This document shows positions 37,655-49,254 of a stretch of DNA of 64,000 nucleotides, in pieces. The notes under the pieces were generated by a model that ran no database searches, had not been told where the DNA came from, and was given only the letters and a program-made list of their open reading frames with translations. Positions within the stretch are counted from its first letter, which is position 1. Every line of letters begins with the position of its first letter. Made by a program: the position numbers and the translations under genes. The stretch covers positions 32,254,887 through 32,318,886 of the forward strand of contig CM046299.1 in assembly GCA_025267735.1 (NCBI GenBank), given 5' to 3'. The stretch is from Mactra quadrangularis (lineage: Eukaryota; Mollusca; Bivalvia; Venerida; Mactridae).

Positions 37655-37939
37655 GAATAAAAAGGAGGCATTACTCCAATAACATACATCCATTGTAACG
37701 ACCGTTTATAGTCAAGAAGATGTTGTATCAATGGATAAGCATACCTACATTCATTTAGATATCTTAATTAAGTACAAAACTATTTCAATTTGAACACATT
37801 TTATCATTAAAATAAGGGGGTGTAATTCCAAAAATAATCCATCATGAGTTATGTTCCTCTAGTTGTGAAGATGTAGTTACAATGAATAAGCATGCAACCT
37901 TTCATTAAATTAAGGAATGAATTCATAGAAACTGACTTT
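37655..37939 (+). repeat. 150-bp repeat, two units
   Basis: 'ggaggcattactccaataa' (37664) and 'gggggtgtaattccaaaaa' (37816) start similar units. Each contains an 'aatggataagcat'-type word about 60 bases later (37731 and 37880). Related units occur at 40325-40440 and about 40848-40920, beyond the giant inverted repeat. Confidence 0.65.
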
Positions 37940-38044
37940 CATCGAAAAAATAAATGTCACTTTTGGTGATTGCTAATTTGAAATAAGGCCGAAGGCCTTT
38001 ATGCTGAAATTAGCTATCACCAAAATGACATTTATTTTTCGATG
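37940..38044. repeat. 105-bp foldback hairpin
   Basis: The left arm 37940-37990 and right arm 37994-38044 pair over about 50 bases with few mismatches. The centre is 'aaggcc gaa ggcctt'. The outer ends read 'catcgaaaaaataaatgtca' and, inverted, 'tgacatttatttttcgatg'. It is a foldback MITE-type element with no coding content. Confidence 0.85.
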
Positions 38045-38207
38045 CATTTTTCCGCTTCGATGCAATTTTTCAAGGGTTTAATTTCATAACAGAACCAATT
38101 ATGCGAAGAAATGTAAGTAATTGGATTTTAATTTGTATAATAAGAGCACTAAAAGGGAAAATCAAGATTGTGTAGTTTTAAAAAAACGTGTAAACAAGTT
38201 GAAAGTT

Positions 38208-40268
38208 TTACGCTTTTCCCGTGCGTTTATCAAGTTCGAGGTCAACTAGCTATTTTAAGTAAAGATAAAAGTGAAATAGTATGTCGGCCCAGTTGAGAAA
38301 AGCGTCTAAAAAAGTGGTTCGCTGTACTCATAGGTATATCAGCAATATTTTGATGTTTTTTTTATAGAAAAAGGTGTGCTCTTTACGAATCTGCCAGGTG
38401 ATTTTTCAAAGTGGGCAGGAAGATGCTATTGGCCAAAAACCGATGACGTCACTTATTTCTAAAAAATCGTCTTTAAATTTTAAAAACGCATTGCGCGCTT
38501 ATTTTTCATGTTTCGAACAAATAATTTTGGTTCTAATTTATGATACGCTTCGACTATAAGTTTTGTAAAGGTTTTGAAAATAATCGGGTGCTGGAAGCAC
38601 TAAACTTCAAAACAAGTGATTTCGTCACATTTTTACCATTTTCCGAGATATAAGTTTCAAACGTCATTTATTCTATGTTCTAAATTATTATTTAAAAAAT
38701 CGAATGCACGGAAGTTTTGACCATACCATGAAGATAAAAAATATAAATTAGCAAAATATTTGATGATAAAACATAAGCTAGTACCAGCTCCCTAACCAAC
38801 CTTACGAGTCACAGTTTGGTCTATAGCCCTGCAGTAAAATGTCATATTCAAGGTGAACCCTGTACTTCAGTCCCCACAAAGTTATTTTGCAGTTTATATG
38901 TCGTTTAATGGTCCTGAATGAGAATCCGAGTAATGACACCCTATATTACTTGAACAATTTGCATAATATGCAAATTAAGTCCGCCATTATCGAAATTCCG
39001 TTTCTCCCTAATAACACAATAACCAAATTGGATAGAAATTTAAAATAAGCCTCCATACCCATGTGTATATGGTCTATCTATCATATCGTACTAATTTCAG
39101 CTTGATCAGATCATTTAAATATGCAAATTTATGCAAATTAGGTATTTTACTGAATACAATATTCGGGGTTTCTATACATTAAAAAGTCATTTGATTTTGC
39201 TTGTATATTTTAAATTTCTATCCAAGTTGGTTATTGTGTTATTAGGGAAAAACGGAATTTCGATAATGGCGGACTTAATTTGCATATTATGCAAATTGTT
39301 CAGATAATATAGGGTGTCATTACTCGGATTCTCATTCAGCACCGTTCAACGACATATAAACTGCAAAATAACTTTGTGGGGACTGAAGTACAGGGTTCAC
39401 CTTGAATATGACATTTTACTGCAGAGCTATAGACCAAACTGTGACTCGTAAGGGTTGGTTAGGGAGCTGGTACTAGCTTATGTTTTATCATAAAATATTT
39501 TTCTAATTTATATTTTTATCTTCATGGTATGGTCAAAACTTTCGTGCATTCGATTTTTTAAAAAATGATTAAGAACATAGAATAAATGACGTTTGAAACT
39601 TATATCTCGGAAAATGGTAAAACTGTGACGTAATCACTTGTTTTGATGATCAGTGCTTCCAGCACCCGATTATTTTCAAAACATTTACAAAATCTTACAG
39701 TCGAAGCGTATCATAAATTAGAACCAAAATTTTTTGTTCGAAACATGAAAAATAAGCGCGCAATGCGCTTTTAAAGTTTAAAGACGATTTTCTAGAAATT
39801 AGTGACGTCATCGGTTTTTGGCCAATAGCATCTTCAAAATTTGAAAAATCACCTGGCAGATTCGTAAAGAGCACACTTTTTTCTATAAAAAACCATCAAA
39901 ATTTTGCTGATATACCGATTAGTACAGCGAACCACATTTTTTAGCCTTGGGCCGACATACTAAAACTGAAATGTTTATTTCGGTTAACATTTATTTCTTA
40001 TTTTATTTTCAATATGATATTATCGGACCATTTTTCATGTTTTCGATGATTTACTTCTTTTATTGACATGCATAGCTTTTGTTTTGCGTGTGACAGCGCT
40101 AAAATATATTTTTCATTCATGAAATTAGTACCGGCATGACGTAATTCAAAGTCATGAATATTAAGGAATCATTGTCGGCAACTGCGTTTATACGGAAATG
40201 AAAACACATTTATCAAGTCACGTGTTCACTTCTGACCAATCAAATTGTATTTTTTCGTTTAGGTTGTA
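38208..40268 (+). repeat. Interspersed repeat family B, long form
   Basis: The outer segments 38208-38278 and 39965-40268 match 22109-22310. The middle (38279-39964) is occupied by the giant inverted repeat. A further segment, about 40042-40178, is absent from the short copy. Confidence 0.7.
38279..39964. mobile_element. Giant inverted repeat (1.69 kb foldback)
   Basis: The left arm 38279-39050 and right arm 39199-39964 are reverse complements over about 770 bp each, separated by a unique spacer of about 148 bp. The outermost ends are exact: 'tagtatgtcggccc' at the left and 'gggccgacatacta' at the right. Arm divergence is scattered and roughly 10 percent by eye, with small indels. No transposase-like frame exists. 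A TA dinucleotide at both ends is compatible with TA target duplication. Transcription through it would give a very long double-stranded RNA. Confidence 0.9.
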
Positions 40269-40324
40269 ATTATTATCTTATTCAATTTTTTACTTTCAAA
40301 GTTCTAAAACCATAACTAAAAATT

Positions 40325-40920
40325 TGAAAAGGGGCACAACTCCTAAAATAATACGAGATATTCTCCTTTCTAGTCTTGTAGATGTAGTGCTTATAAGCAT
40401 ATTATCTTTAAATCAATTAGGGATTTTTGTCAGTTATCTTTCACTGATAAAATCTGAAGCAATCCGATTGGTAAGTAGTTTCTTACAGTTGGAATCCTCG
40501 GACATTATCATTGAATTCCTGTGTAAGGAGGACACAATATTTCATCTAATATCTTTCTTGTTAATGAAGATATTAACAGAATTGGGGACATTCAGATAGT
40601 TCTTTACCCTAACAATACTGAGCTTGAATTTTAAACAAATTAAATGATTTACAAAAAGTCATTTAAGATTAATTTTGGCAAATTCAAATTGACATTGAAA
40701 AGTAAGGTTAAAATCCGAGTAATCCAACTAATTGGACCTACCTATTTGAAGAGTATACAAAGGGAAATAACTGACTAAAGTCCCTTATTATCTTCATCCG
40801 GTCTAAAATAGATTTAGTAAAAATGAACTTAACCTTAAAAGTATTAGCCATAACTCCGAAAATAATTCAACTAGAGTTATCATCTTTAAAGTATGAAAGA
40901 TGAAGAACGGAGGAATAGGC
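40325..40920 (+). repeat. Further units of the 150-bp repeat
   Basis: 'ggggcacaactcctaaaata' (about 40331) with 'gtagatgtagtgcttataag' resembles the units at 37655-37939. A weaker unit starts at about 40848 ('agccataactccgaaaata'). The 91-codon open frame over 40324-40599 lies mostly within this repeat and is not called as a gene. Confidence 0.5.
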
Positions 40921-43049
40921 CACTTCTATAATTCAAATATATTTATAACAACTAAATACAGTATATTTAATTTGAACAAATTTTAATCTTAACTGTTAGA
41001 ATATAAAAAGGCATAGCTAAAAAAACAATTTATCCACAGTTACGTCCCTGAACAGCCGTGTAGATAAAGTACAGAAAAATAAATGTACAAACTTTAAATC
41101 TGATATCTTTAAAAATATTAACATCAAAACCAACGTTTGCCAATGCGGACACGAAAATGGTCGCTTAAGGTCTTTCGAGCTAAAAGATTAACAAACAAAC
41201 GTTGAATTCATTTTAAACTTACTTAAAAAGACCATATATTTCCATGTATTAAGGCATTTCATTGCTGATGTATCGGGTTAAACCTCACACAGTTAACTTA
41301 CTTTGAGTTCCCCATTATCTAAGACTTGATAGAAATTTCATAAAAATTGAGACCGATATCGGGCGACTTTTCAGTCATAAAATATTGAATATTGTAAAAA
41401 TTGCAAACTGGCATTGTCTTATGCAAAGTTTAAACGAAAAATATTTCAATTAAAGTGTTCGTTTTGTTCATCGTGAAAAATGTCGTATTTGTTCATGTAA
41501 TTATCATTTTAACAATACATGTACTAGCTGATAAAATCGTGACAGGCCGATTCTTTTTATTTCACGAATTCTGTAATAATATAAGAATTGTTATTCTGTG
41601 TCATTAAATTAAGTTATGTAGTTTGAAATGGTTTACTTTCATATAGAGTCAGTGCAAACACGCATTGTATAGAAGCGGTCAAGCTTTCATAAGTTGCAAA
41701 AAAAATATCCGACAACTGCGATCGCCGATAAACTTTTTTTTTCAAAACGGGCCATTTGTGTCATTAAATTAAGCGGACAAGTAAAAACAAAGAACTAATC
41801 ATTCATGCACACATGCAATTATACACTATGATTATGTCATCGTTATCAAGTACATGAACCATTAAGTTTGCAAAATTCTGGCACACATCATATAGCTGGT
41901 CGATGTGATGTGTCCACGAGATAACCTCAGCAAATAACGAGTTGTAACTGAAACTGGTTTAAAGACACTTATAAGTCTGAGGGTGTAACATAAGTCGAAA
42001 CATGACTCATCACTGAACTCCCAACACCATGGCCGCGATGATACGAGGGTTGAGATAGACGTCAATGACGGTGCCATAGCTTTAGAACTAGTCCGCGGTA
42101 CGGTTTACGCCAAACAAGTAGTTTTCCTCATTGTTTGTCGACTTATTTGTCGTACATGGTTACCCTTTCACTATACGTGACGTAGATAATGCCGTAAAAA
42201 TTTATTACGGAAACGACGTTGATGTTTTAACACATAAATTTTGTAGTTGCATTGCCTTACCCACGTTACACCCGTTCTATCTGAACGTAGCCAATCAGCA
42301 AACGTTTCTGTATATTTAAAGACTTAATCGATAAGTTTCTTTTCTCGTCAGCATAATTATGTTCATGTATAATTTTACAAAACTATTTACACGAGTTTCG
42401 TGAACTTTAATTAGCTTTCGCACGAAATTCACTATACAAAACTTGTATTTATCAAAACAGAAAATTTGTTTACTTTCGAATTGAAGTTGTGGTTATTTTT
42501 AGATACGACGGGATATTCCGACCTTGTTCGTCGAGTTCCGTGATTTTCCGTTGAGTCTTAACTTTCGGTTTTAATCGCAAATTTCAAAATAGAATAAGTA
42601 TAAATTCTGGAGAAAATACTTGAGATTTTTGTGCCTGGGATGCGTTTTATGCATTAGTTGAATGTTTTAATAAGTTTTAAGCAAAAGCATGATACTTGAC
42701 AATTATCAGTGTTCAATTTAGTAATGGGGCGTTAACAATCATGTTAGCTTAGATTCCCAATTTAAAATTTAGTACAATTATTAAAATGTCCTATATGATG
42801 AGATTTCTAGTCAGTTTAGCGGACCAGTCATTAAATTAGTACATTTATGTATTGTCTTAACAAATTTAATTCTTACGATTGATACAGTTCGTCCACGTAA
42901 AACACTGCGTATATAAACATTGGCTGCCAGTTGAATTACACACCGACATTAAGAGGTGAATCATTTATACAATTTTATAGTTTGGTTAGTTTACTTTTAT
43001 TTTATAAACACATCATTATAAAAACACAATGTGCGCAAACATCATTTAA
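40921..43049. other. Non-coding AT-rich stretch
   Basis: No exon or repeat was recognised. 41860-42330 is somewhat GC-richer and carries open frames on both strands without motifs. Confidence 0.4.
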
Positions 43050-43200
43050 AATAAATGATAAATATCAAATAGGTGTGTTTAAATCAGTGAAATGCTGTTC
43101 ATGCATCAGCTTATTCACCTATTTAGTGGGCAAGTCCATTGTAAAAAGTACAAAATTTCGCATGATCTAGAATATGACCTGTAATATCGGTTGTTTACTT
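43050..43200 (+). repeat. Interspersed repeat family A
   Basis: This is the plus-strand counterpart of 21955-22108, with 'agtgggcaagtccattgt', 'gtttaaatcagtgaaatg' and 'atgacctgtaat' in the same order. Confidence 0.7.
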
Positions 43201-43763
43201 AAATACTGCTATAAGATACATCACATAATGCTTGTATGGTGCAGGATAATAAATATATAACAATTATATTACAATAATACAATGCAAATAATCTTAGACT
43301 GGTGAGTATGATATAGGTAATCTAAGGACAATGTATTATCTCATTTATTAATCTAGCTATCTAACAAGATAGTACTGTGATTGTTCTACAATATCCACAA
43401 ATACTATTAGTATCAGTATACAGTGAAACCCCTTTACAGTAACCAGTAATAGGAAACAATGCTTTCATTGGCTGTTATAGACAGATAGCTCTTGTTGTGA
43501 CACGGAGTTTTGTTAAGAAGCGCATTTGGATTAGAAAATAACTTGAAAATATTGATAGTTTTGTTAGATACGACTATCATAAGAAGATGGCCATTAAGGA
43601 AAGTTTTACTGTACATGACTTATTTGATTATTGTTAATGATAGTTAATAGTAAACAAAAGTTGATATTCTAACAATGTGTCAGCTTCTCTGCAGTGTAAG
43701 GATTAATTAATTGGACGAGTTTCATGTATCGTAGTCCTAATCATAAACATAAGAGTTGAGTTT
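43201..43763. other. Non-coding AT-rich stretch
   Basis: No gene was recognised. The small minus-strand frame at 43434-43616 looks like chance. Confidence 0.4.
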
Positions 43764-43776
43764 TAGCATTGTCTTG

Positions 43777-43829
43777 TTTTGTTGGGTTTAACGCCGTAGC
43801 AACACGTTGAATAGGTCATATAACGGCGG
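43777..43829 (-). mobile_element. 53-bp tail-only SINE insertion with 13-bp TSD
   Basis: The insert consists only of the shared SINE 3' tail read on the minus strand: 'ccgccgttatatgacct', 'acgtgttgctacggcg', 'ttaaacccaacaaaa'. It is flanked by a perfect direct repeat TAGCATTGTCTTG at 43764-43776 and 43830-43842. A target duplication of this length with a truncated 5' end is the hallmark of LINE-driven reverse transcription at the target. Confidence 0.9.
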
Positions 43830-43888
43830 TAGCATTGTCTTGGGTATGATACAGAACAATTATTATATGATGTAATATACAGAAGAGT

Positions 43889-44040
43889 TATAGTCCATTT
43901 TTTCTCAACTGTCAAAGTTTGAATAATTTCACGGTGATTGAATACACACTGTCTTAATATAGCACGAGTGTAAGAGAAAAAAACAATAGGTTACCGTGAA
44001 ATTATTCATGTTTTGACAGATGGAAAAAAAACGAACTATA
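43889..44040. mobile_element. MITE, 152 bp, TA-flanked
   Basis: Ends 'tatagtcc' and 'gaactata' lie within about 50-bp inverted repeats. The left arm contains 'gaataatttcacggtga' and the right arm its inverse 'taccgtgaaattattc'. It is non-coding. A TA target is compatible with the Tc1/mariner group. Confidence 0.8.
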
Positions 44041-44114
44041 TTAGAGCTCGTTAAGAAAAATTTGAGACAAAATACAACGATACCATTTTTATACACAGGT
44101 GGATCTAAGTTAGG

Positions 44115-44501
44115 TATAGTCCAACAGAATTAACCTGCTCTTGAACTACCTAATTATAATAATTACACACTTCACTTACATTAAATCGTGAGTTTCCGTA
44201 TGTGTATACGGTTATATACACGTGTTGATAACAACCGATGTGATTATAAATCAATTTATTAAAAATGGCATGTTATTGTACTTTTAATTTTGGACACATT
44301 AGTTTTTTGGAAACAAGTAAGTCAGAAATATTATGGCTCAGTTTCAAAGTATTAATTCTTATCAAAAAAACATTAATTGTTCAGTACGTGTATTTTGCCG
44401 AAAGCTTCCGAAAAAGCACGAAGACAAAAATAGACTGATATTATTGAGTTAAATATATTCTTGCATAAAGGTCAAGCTCAGGTTAATTCTGTTGGACTAT
44501 A
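44115..44501. mobile_element. MITE, 387 bp, TA-flanked
   Basis: The termini are an inverted pair of about 34 bp: 'tatagtccaacagaattaac' at the left and 'gttaattctgttggactata' at the right. The first terminal bases match the 43889 element. There is no coding capacity. Confidence 0.85.
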
Positions 44502-44521
44502 CACGTAACTATCGACTATTA

Positions 44522-44762
44522 TCAGTGTGCTTTTATGTATTAACATGTCACAACTTGAATAATTACACGATCACTGAATGTGTTATTATTTATCCTCTTT
44601 TAACCATTGAGCCACCAATCAATATTAATTATTGATAATCTAACTACATATGCGACGATTTTGAATATCGGAGAAATAACAAGTTCGAAAGGGATTAAAA
44701 ATAACAGATTCAGTGACCGTGTAATTATTTTAGTTGTGACAGGTTAATGTAATAGAACTATA
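44522..44762. mobile_element. MITE, about 240 bp
   Basis: Long inverted termini of about 65 bp: the left has 'catgtcacaacttgaata', 'attacacgatcactgaat' and 'gtgttatta', and the right ends in 'agaactata'. The subterminal block is shared with 43889-44040 and 1180-1296. The left end overlaps the vicinity of the 44115 MITE, indicating clustered insertion. Confidence 0.75.
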
Positions 44763-45842
44763 CACACGTTTCACGCATTCAGACATGCTCAATATTTCAT
44801 TACACCAAGTCAGCTGACCTCCCTGTTTTATGTAATACCTGAGTCCCAAATATGTAAACAAACTGAGTCGTTTGTCTCAAATTATCCTAAACCAGCTATA
44901 ACATGTAGTCTTTTTTATTAACAACAATTATTACCCTTTAGTAACCTAAGACCTGTTCATCCGGTGAAAATAATGTTTCATTATGTATTATCTTTTAAGA
45001 TTTGAAATAGCTTTTGCTAACAACTGATTTCAAGACAACATTTTTTACAATGAACACATTATAGTTGGAACAAAAAAAAACAAAACACTGTTTATGATAA
45101 CAATACAATGAACTATAGTTCGAACAAAAAAACAAAACACTGTTTATAATAACATTACAATGGACTATTCCACGACGAGGGATGCCCAGGATGACTTAAA
45201 AAAACCCAATTGTGATATGTTTTACTTGAGTCTTAATTGTTGGTGTAATGGAAAGCGTTCTACCATAACAAACATGATTTGCCAAGTGGTGGTGGTTTAT
45301 CAACCATGATAATTTTGTTAAAATTAATTACACAAATTTTATTTTCATTACTGCCTATCCCTGAAATGAATTGTCTCATTTTTAATGTTTACCAAAACAC
45401 GTTTTGTTTTTTTGTACGCACTATAGTTGGAGTATTGGTCAGGGACCAAGTAAGACTAAGGGGTGTCTTGTCGGTAAAAACATCTCTTTGAATGATACTT
45501 TTTTCGATAAATGAAAATATTTCTATCCAACCATTTAGGTTTGTCATAATTTCTAGGTTAAGGTTACAATAGTTAGGATAATTCCTGGTAGATTATTGCT
45601 TGAATAACAATTTGCTCTATAGAATTCATTGTAAAATATTATATCTGAAATTAAATTATTTCATAATAATGTCATCTAAATTGCAATTTAGGTTTCAATT
45701 CCGTGCTGGCCCGTGTATACGTAACTGCCCTATTCAACATAAAAGCCTGTTATAATGATATTCAGTCTATTTTCAAGTTCATTCAATACAAACTATCCTG
45801 TGTAAGAATCATACAGCATACACATCCCTATCTCAATATGTA
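44763..45842. other. Non-coding; short tandem duplication
   Basis: A unit of about 60 bp is duplicated at 45060-45172 ('aaaacaaaacactgttta' appears twice). No gene was recognised. Confidence 0.45.
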
Positions 45843-45972
45843 GAGGTTATTAAACCTGGCAAGAGTGCCTTAAGGAAGATATCGGCACACTTGCTTATGT
45901 ATTGGCCCGAGGGCTATTGCCGGGAAAGTGTGCCGATATCGACGTAAGGCACACTTGCCCTGTTTCATAACC
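45843..45972. repeat. Foldback hairpin, 130 bp
   Basis: The left arm 45843-45892 and right arm 45925-45972 pair, including 'gatatcggcacactt' and 'aagtgtgccgatatc'. The loop contains 'ggcccgagggctattgcc', which itself folds. Outer ends are 'aggttattaaacc' and, inverted, 'gtttcataacct'. Confidence 0.85.
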
Positions 45973-46504
45973 TTTTAATTGTATATGTTGACTCTTGCAT
46001 GTAATGATGATTTTTTCTAAAACAAAAATTCAATTTTTTTCTCAACGTAACGTGCTATTTTGCACGTTGACGTTACGTCACCTGTATTGTTTTATTTTTT
46101 CAATGCCGAAACGTTGGAATCTAATAAACGCTTATCATAAAACGTAAGTCTTTTTGTTGATAATCTTATTTCAATATTAAAAAAAAACACGTCGTAAAAT
46201 TGAATAGCTTCTTGTTGCTAATTACGTAACGAATTTCACGTCCAGAGATTCTGCCGTTGTTGGACTGCGGGTGCGTGATGACCGGAAGTTGCCTCAATAT
46301 CGATTTTTGGCACACTAGGAAGTGAGCCAAATATCGATATTTTGACACACTTACTCAATACCGGAGTATATTGCCCACATTGAGGCTATATTGGCACACT
46401 TTCTCGTCAATTTTGTTACTATTTATAGTAACATATGCAATAACAAAAGGTACACAGCAGCGCATAAACATTCAACACAATGTTCTATAAAAAAATACGA
46501 TGTA
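45973..46504. other. Non-coding; GGCACACTT motif cluster
   Basis: The words 'ggcacact' and 'atatcgat' recur at about 46293, 46329 and 46393, echoing the stem of the hairpin at 45843-45972. A palindrome 'gttactatttatagtaac' lies near 46425. This looks like a degraded relative of the same foldback family. Confidence 0.5.
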
Positions 46505-46671
46505 CGATATCCTATATGCAAAGTGCATAATATCCAATATGCATAGCACACAATATCCTATATGCATAGCACACAATATCCTATATGTATAGTACACAAT
46601 ATCCTATATGTATAGTACACAATATCCTATATGTATAGCACACAATATCCTATATGTATAGTACACAATAT
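46505..46671 (+). repeat. Satellite array 1 (22-23 bp unit), left block
   Basis: Units of the type 'cacaatatcctatatgcata' plus 'gta' are repeated head to tail. The right block resumes at 47223 after an inserted element. Confidence 0.95.
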
Positions 46672-47222
46672 ACACTTATTTTTCATGGGTGTTTGGGGAA
46701 CAGTCAAAACTATTTTCCCGAGGTATCAGGGACAAATAGTTTTGACTGTTCCCCAAACACCCATGCAATAAGTGTTTTATTACCTAATGCAAGTACAGAT
46801 ATAACATGGCAATAAAGATAGTTTCAGAAGCGGATGACATTACGCGTGCTTAGCGAGTCCAGATTCTCAGCAAAAGTTCGAGATTCCTCTCTTAAATGTC
46901 TTCAAACCACGACATATCGTAGATATTTTCAACAGAATTTACTTTTTTATACTTTTCGTTTGGTAAATCTAAAGACGCTTGCAATGATCTCGCTCATTGG
47001 ACGCTTGGAGTTTTTTAATGCGGTTACTTCCCTTGGCACTGCACTCTATGAAACAGTTCGCATGTGAGGGCAACAGTTCGCACGCGAGGGCAACAGTCAA
47101 AATTGTTTCATGCGCAGTGGCGTTGTGCAGTAAAACATAACAGGTTTAATCTGGTTTCACTCAGAATAGTTGAAAAACAGTTAAAAATAGCAAATTGACA
47201 TTTATATAGAGCATTAGGTAAT
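46672..47222 (+). mobile_element. Cruciform-forming element, copy 1
   Basis: It begins with a hairpin whose arms are 46672-46714 and 46735-46775 (about 41 bp, nearly perfect; 'gtttggggaacagtcaaaac' in the left arm). The loop is 'ttcccgaggtatcagggaca'. A 12-bp pair 'attacctaatgc' (46779-46790) and 'gcattaggtaat' (47211-47222) encloses the rest. The same layout recurs at 48835-49254. There is no coding capacity. It sits inside satellite array 1. Confidence 0.75.
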
Positions 47223-47965
47223 AATATCCTATATGCTAAGTTCACAATATTCAACATGCATAGTACACAATATCCTTTATGCATAGTACACGAAATCCTA
47301 TATGCATAGTACACAATATCCTATATGCATAGTGCACAATATCCTATATGTTTAGTACACAATATCCTTTAGCATAGTTAGTACACAATATCCTATATGA
47401 TTAGTACAAAATATCCTACATGCAAAGTTCACAATATCCTATATGCTTAGTACACAATATCTTTTAAACATAGTACACAATATCCTATATGCATAGTGCA
47501 CAATATCCTATATGCATAGTGCACAATATCCTATATGTTAAGTACACAATATCTTATATACATAGTACACAATATCCTATAAGCATAGTTCACAATATCC
47601 TATATGCATAGTACACAATATCCTATATGCAAAGTTCACAATATCCTATATGCATAGAACACTATATCCTATATGCATAGTACACAATATCCTATATTCT
47701 TTGTAAACAAAATCCTATATGCATAGAACACAATATTCTATATGCAAAGTTCACAATATTCTACATGCAAAGTACACAATATCCTGTATGCATTGTGTAC
47801 AACATTCTACATGCATAGTACACAATATTCTACATACATAGTACACAATATCTTACATGCAAAGTACACAATATTCTATATGCATAGTACACAATATCTT
47901 ATATACATAGTACACAATATCCTATATGCATAGCACACAATAACCTATATGCATAGTACACAATA
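47223..47965 (+). repeat. Satellite array 1, right block
   Basis: About 33 units of the 22-23-bp repeat, with variants such as 'ttcacaatatcc' and 'tgcaaagt'. Open frames here are consequences of the repeat. Confidence 0.95.
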
Positions 47966-48288
47966 TAGAAGCAGTAGTCCAGTGGTAGGGGGCACGCCTA
48001 GGGATCGAGAAGTCCAGGGTTTGAATTCTACTAGGGGCACTGATAACTTCCTTGAGCAAAATACATAACCTGCGATCGCTTCACTCCACCAAGGTGTAAA
48101 TAGGTACCTGCGAGGGTGGTATAATTACATTGCGCCATTTGTCGGCTGCAATAATAAGCGGAGTAAGAGAACTCCTGCGGGAGATTGATAGATTGATACC
48201 AGTAGCCCGATGATCACGGGCAATAGTTTTAAAGCCAGTAAACATGCGTAACCATGAAACACGACTATAAAATGTCATAACATTTTTA
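47966..48288 (+). mobile_element. tRNA-derived SINE inserted in the satellite
   Basis: The head has a box A-like 'tagtccagtggtaggg' and a box B-like 'ggtttgaattc'. The body includes 'ccaaggtgtaaataggtacc' and 'cctgcgggagattgatag', and resembles SINE bodies known from other metazoans. It lacks the 3' tail shared by the other SINEs in this window. The flanking 'acaatat' on both sides is also satellite sequence, so the target duplication is ambiguous. Confidence 0.75.
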
Positions 48289-48834
48289 CAATATCCTGTA
48301 TGCATAGCTTTCAATATTCTACATGCTTAGTACACAATATCCTACAGTACACAATGTCATACAAAATACATTTCCATGCAGTATACAACGTCATACAGTA
48401 CACAATGTCATACAGTACACAATGTCAAACAGTATATAATGTCATACAGTATTTAATGTTATACAGAACACAATATCCTACAGTACACAATGTCGTACAG
48501 TACACAATGTCATACAGTATATACTGTCACACAGTTCACAAGTCACACAGTACACAATGTCATACAGTACACAATGTCATACAGTACACAATGTCATACA
48601 GTATATACTGTCACACAGTACGCAATGTCATACAGTACATAATGTCATACAGTACACAATGTCATACAGTACACAATGTCACACAATGTCATACAGTACA
48701 CAATGTCATACAGTACACAATGTCATACAGTATATACTGTCACACAGTTCACAAGTCACACAGTACACAATGTCATACAGTACACAATATCATACAGTAC
48801 ACAATGTCATACAGTACACAATGTCATACAGTAT
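48289..48834 (+). repeat. Satellite array 2 (17-bp unit)
   Basis: After two or three array 1 units the sequence switches to 'cacaatgtcatacagta' units. Variants such as 'tatatactgtcacacagt' recur at intervals, suggesting a higher-order repeat (about 48512-48560 and 48730-48775 are near-copies). Long open frames up to about 200 codons are a by-product. Confidence 0.95.
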
Positions 48835-49254
48835 ACAGTTATTTCATATGTGATTTGGGAACAGTCAAACTGATGGCCCGAGGTGGAGGGAATCGGGTTT
48901 TGAACTGTTTCCCGAGGCTATAGGCCGAGGAAAACAGTTTAAAACACTATTCCTGACATCGAGGGACAACCGTTTGACTGTTCCCAAATCACACATAAAA
49001 TAACTGTTTATTACCTTATTAATTACTATTTTAACAGTACTTGACATGTTTAAAGCGTCTGGTAAAGTCTAAAATCCCGTAGCAGTTACTTCCCTTTATA
49101 TAAGTACAGTAACAGTTCGTGACGTCAGTACGTGACGTCATTACGTGACGTCAGAGCACACGCGGGAAACAGTCAAAACTATTGACCGGTCAACAGTTCA
49201 CTCAGAAAACAGTAAAAAATATCGAATTACACTTATATAAGCAATCAGGTAATA
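48835..49254 (+). mobile_element. Cruciform-forming element, copy 2
   Basis: The outer stem is 48836-48871 with 48972-49007 (36 bp, two mismatches). An inner stem near 48896-48946 pairs 'gttttgaactgttt' with 'aaacagtttaaaac'. Loops carry 'ggcccgaggtgg' and 'tcccgaggctataggccgag'. Downstream are 'attacctta', three 'cgtgacgtca' words and a terminal 'atcaggtaataat'. It has the same order of parts as copy 1 but a different internal sequence. Confidence 0.75.

Noticed and set aside
40324..40599. 91-codon frame as a membrane-like protein
   Set aside because: It overlaps a recurrent 150-bp non-coding repeat, and its leucine/isoleucine richness reflects AT-rich sequence.
46505..48834. CRISPR-like array of short direct repeats
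   Set aside because: The units are contiguous tandem repeats without unique spacers, in a eukaryotic transposon-rich context.
48300..48923. 207-codon and shorter frames across the 17-bp satellite
   Set aside because: They are low-complexity translations of a satellite with stop-free frames, running into a foldback element.
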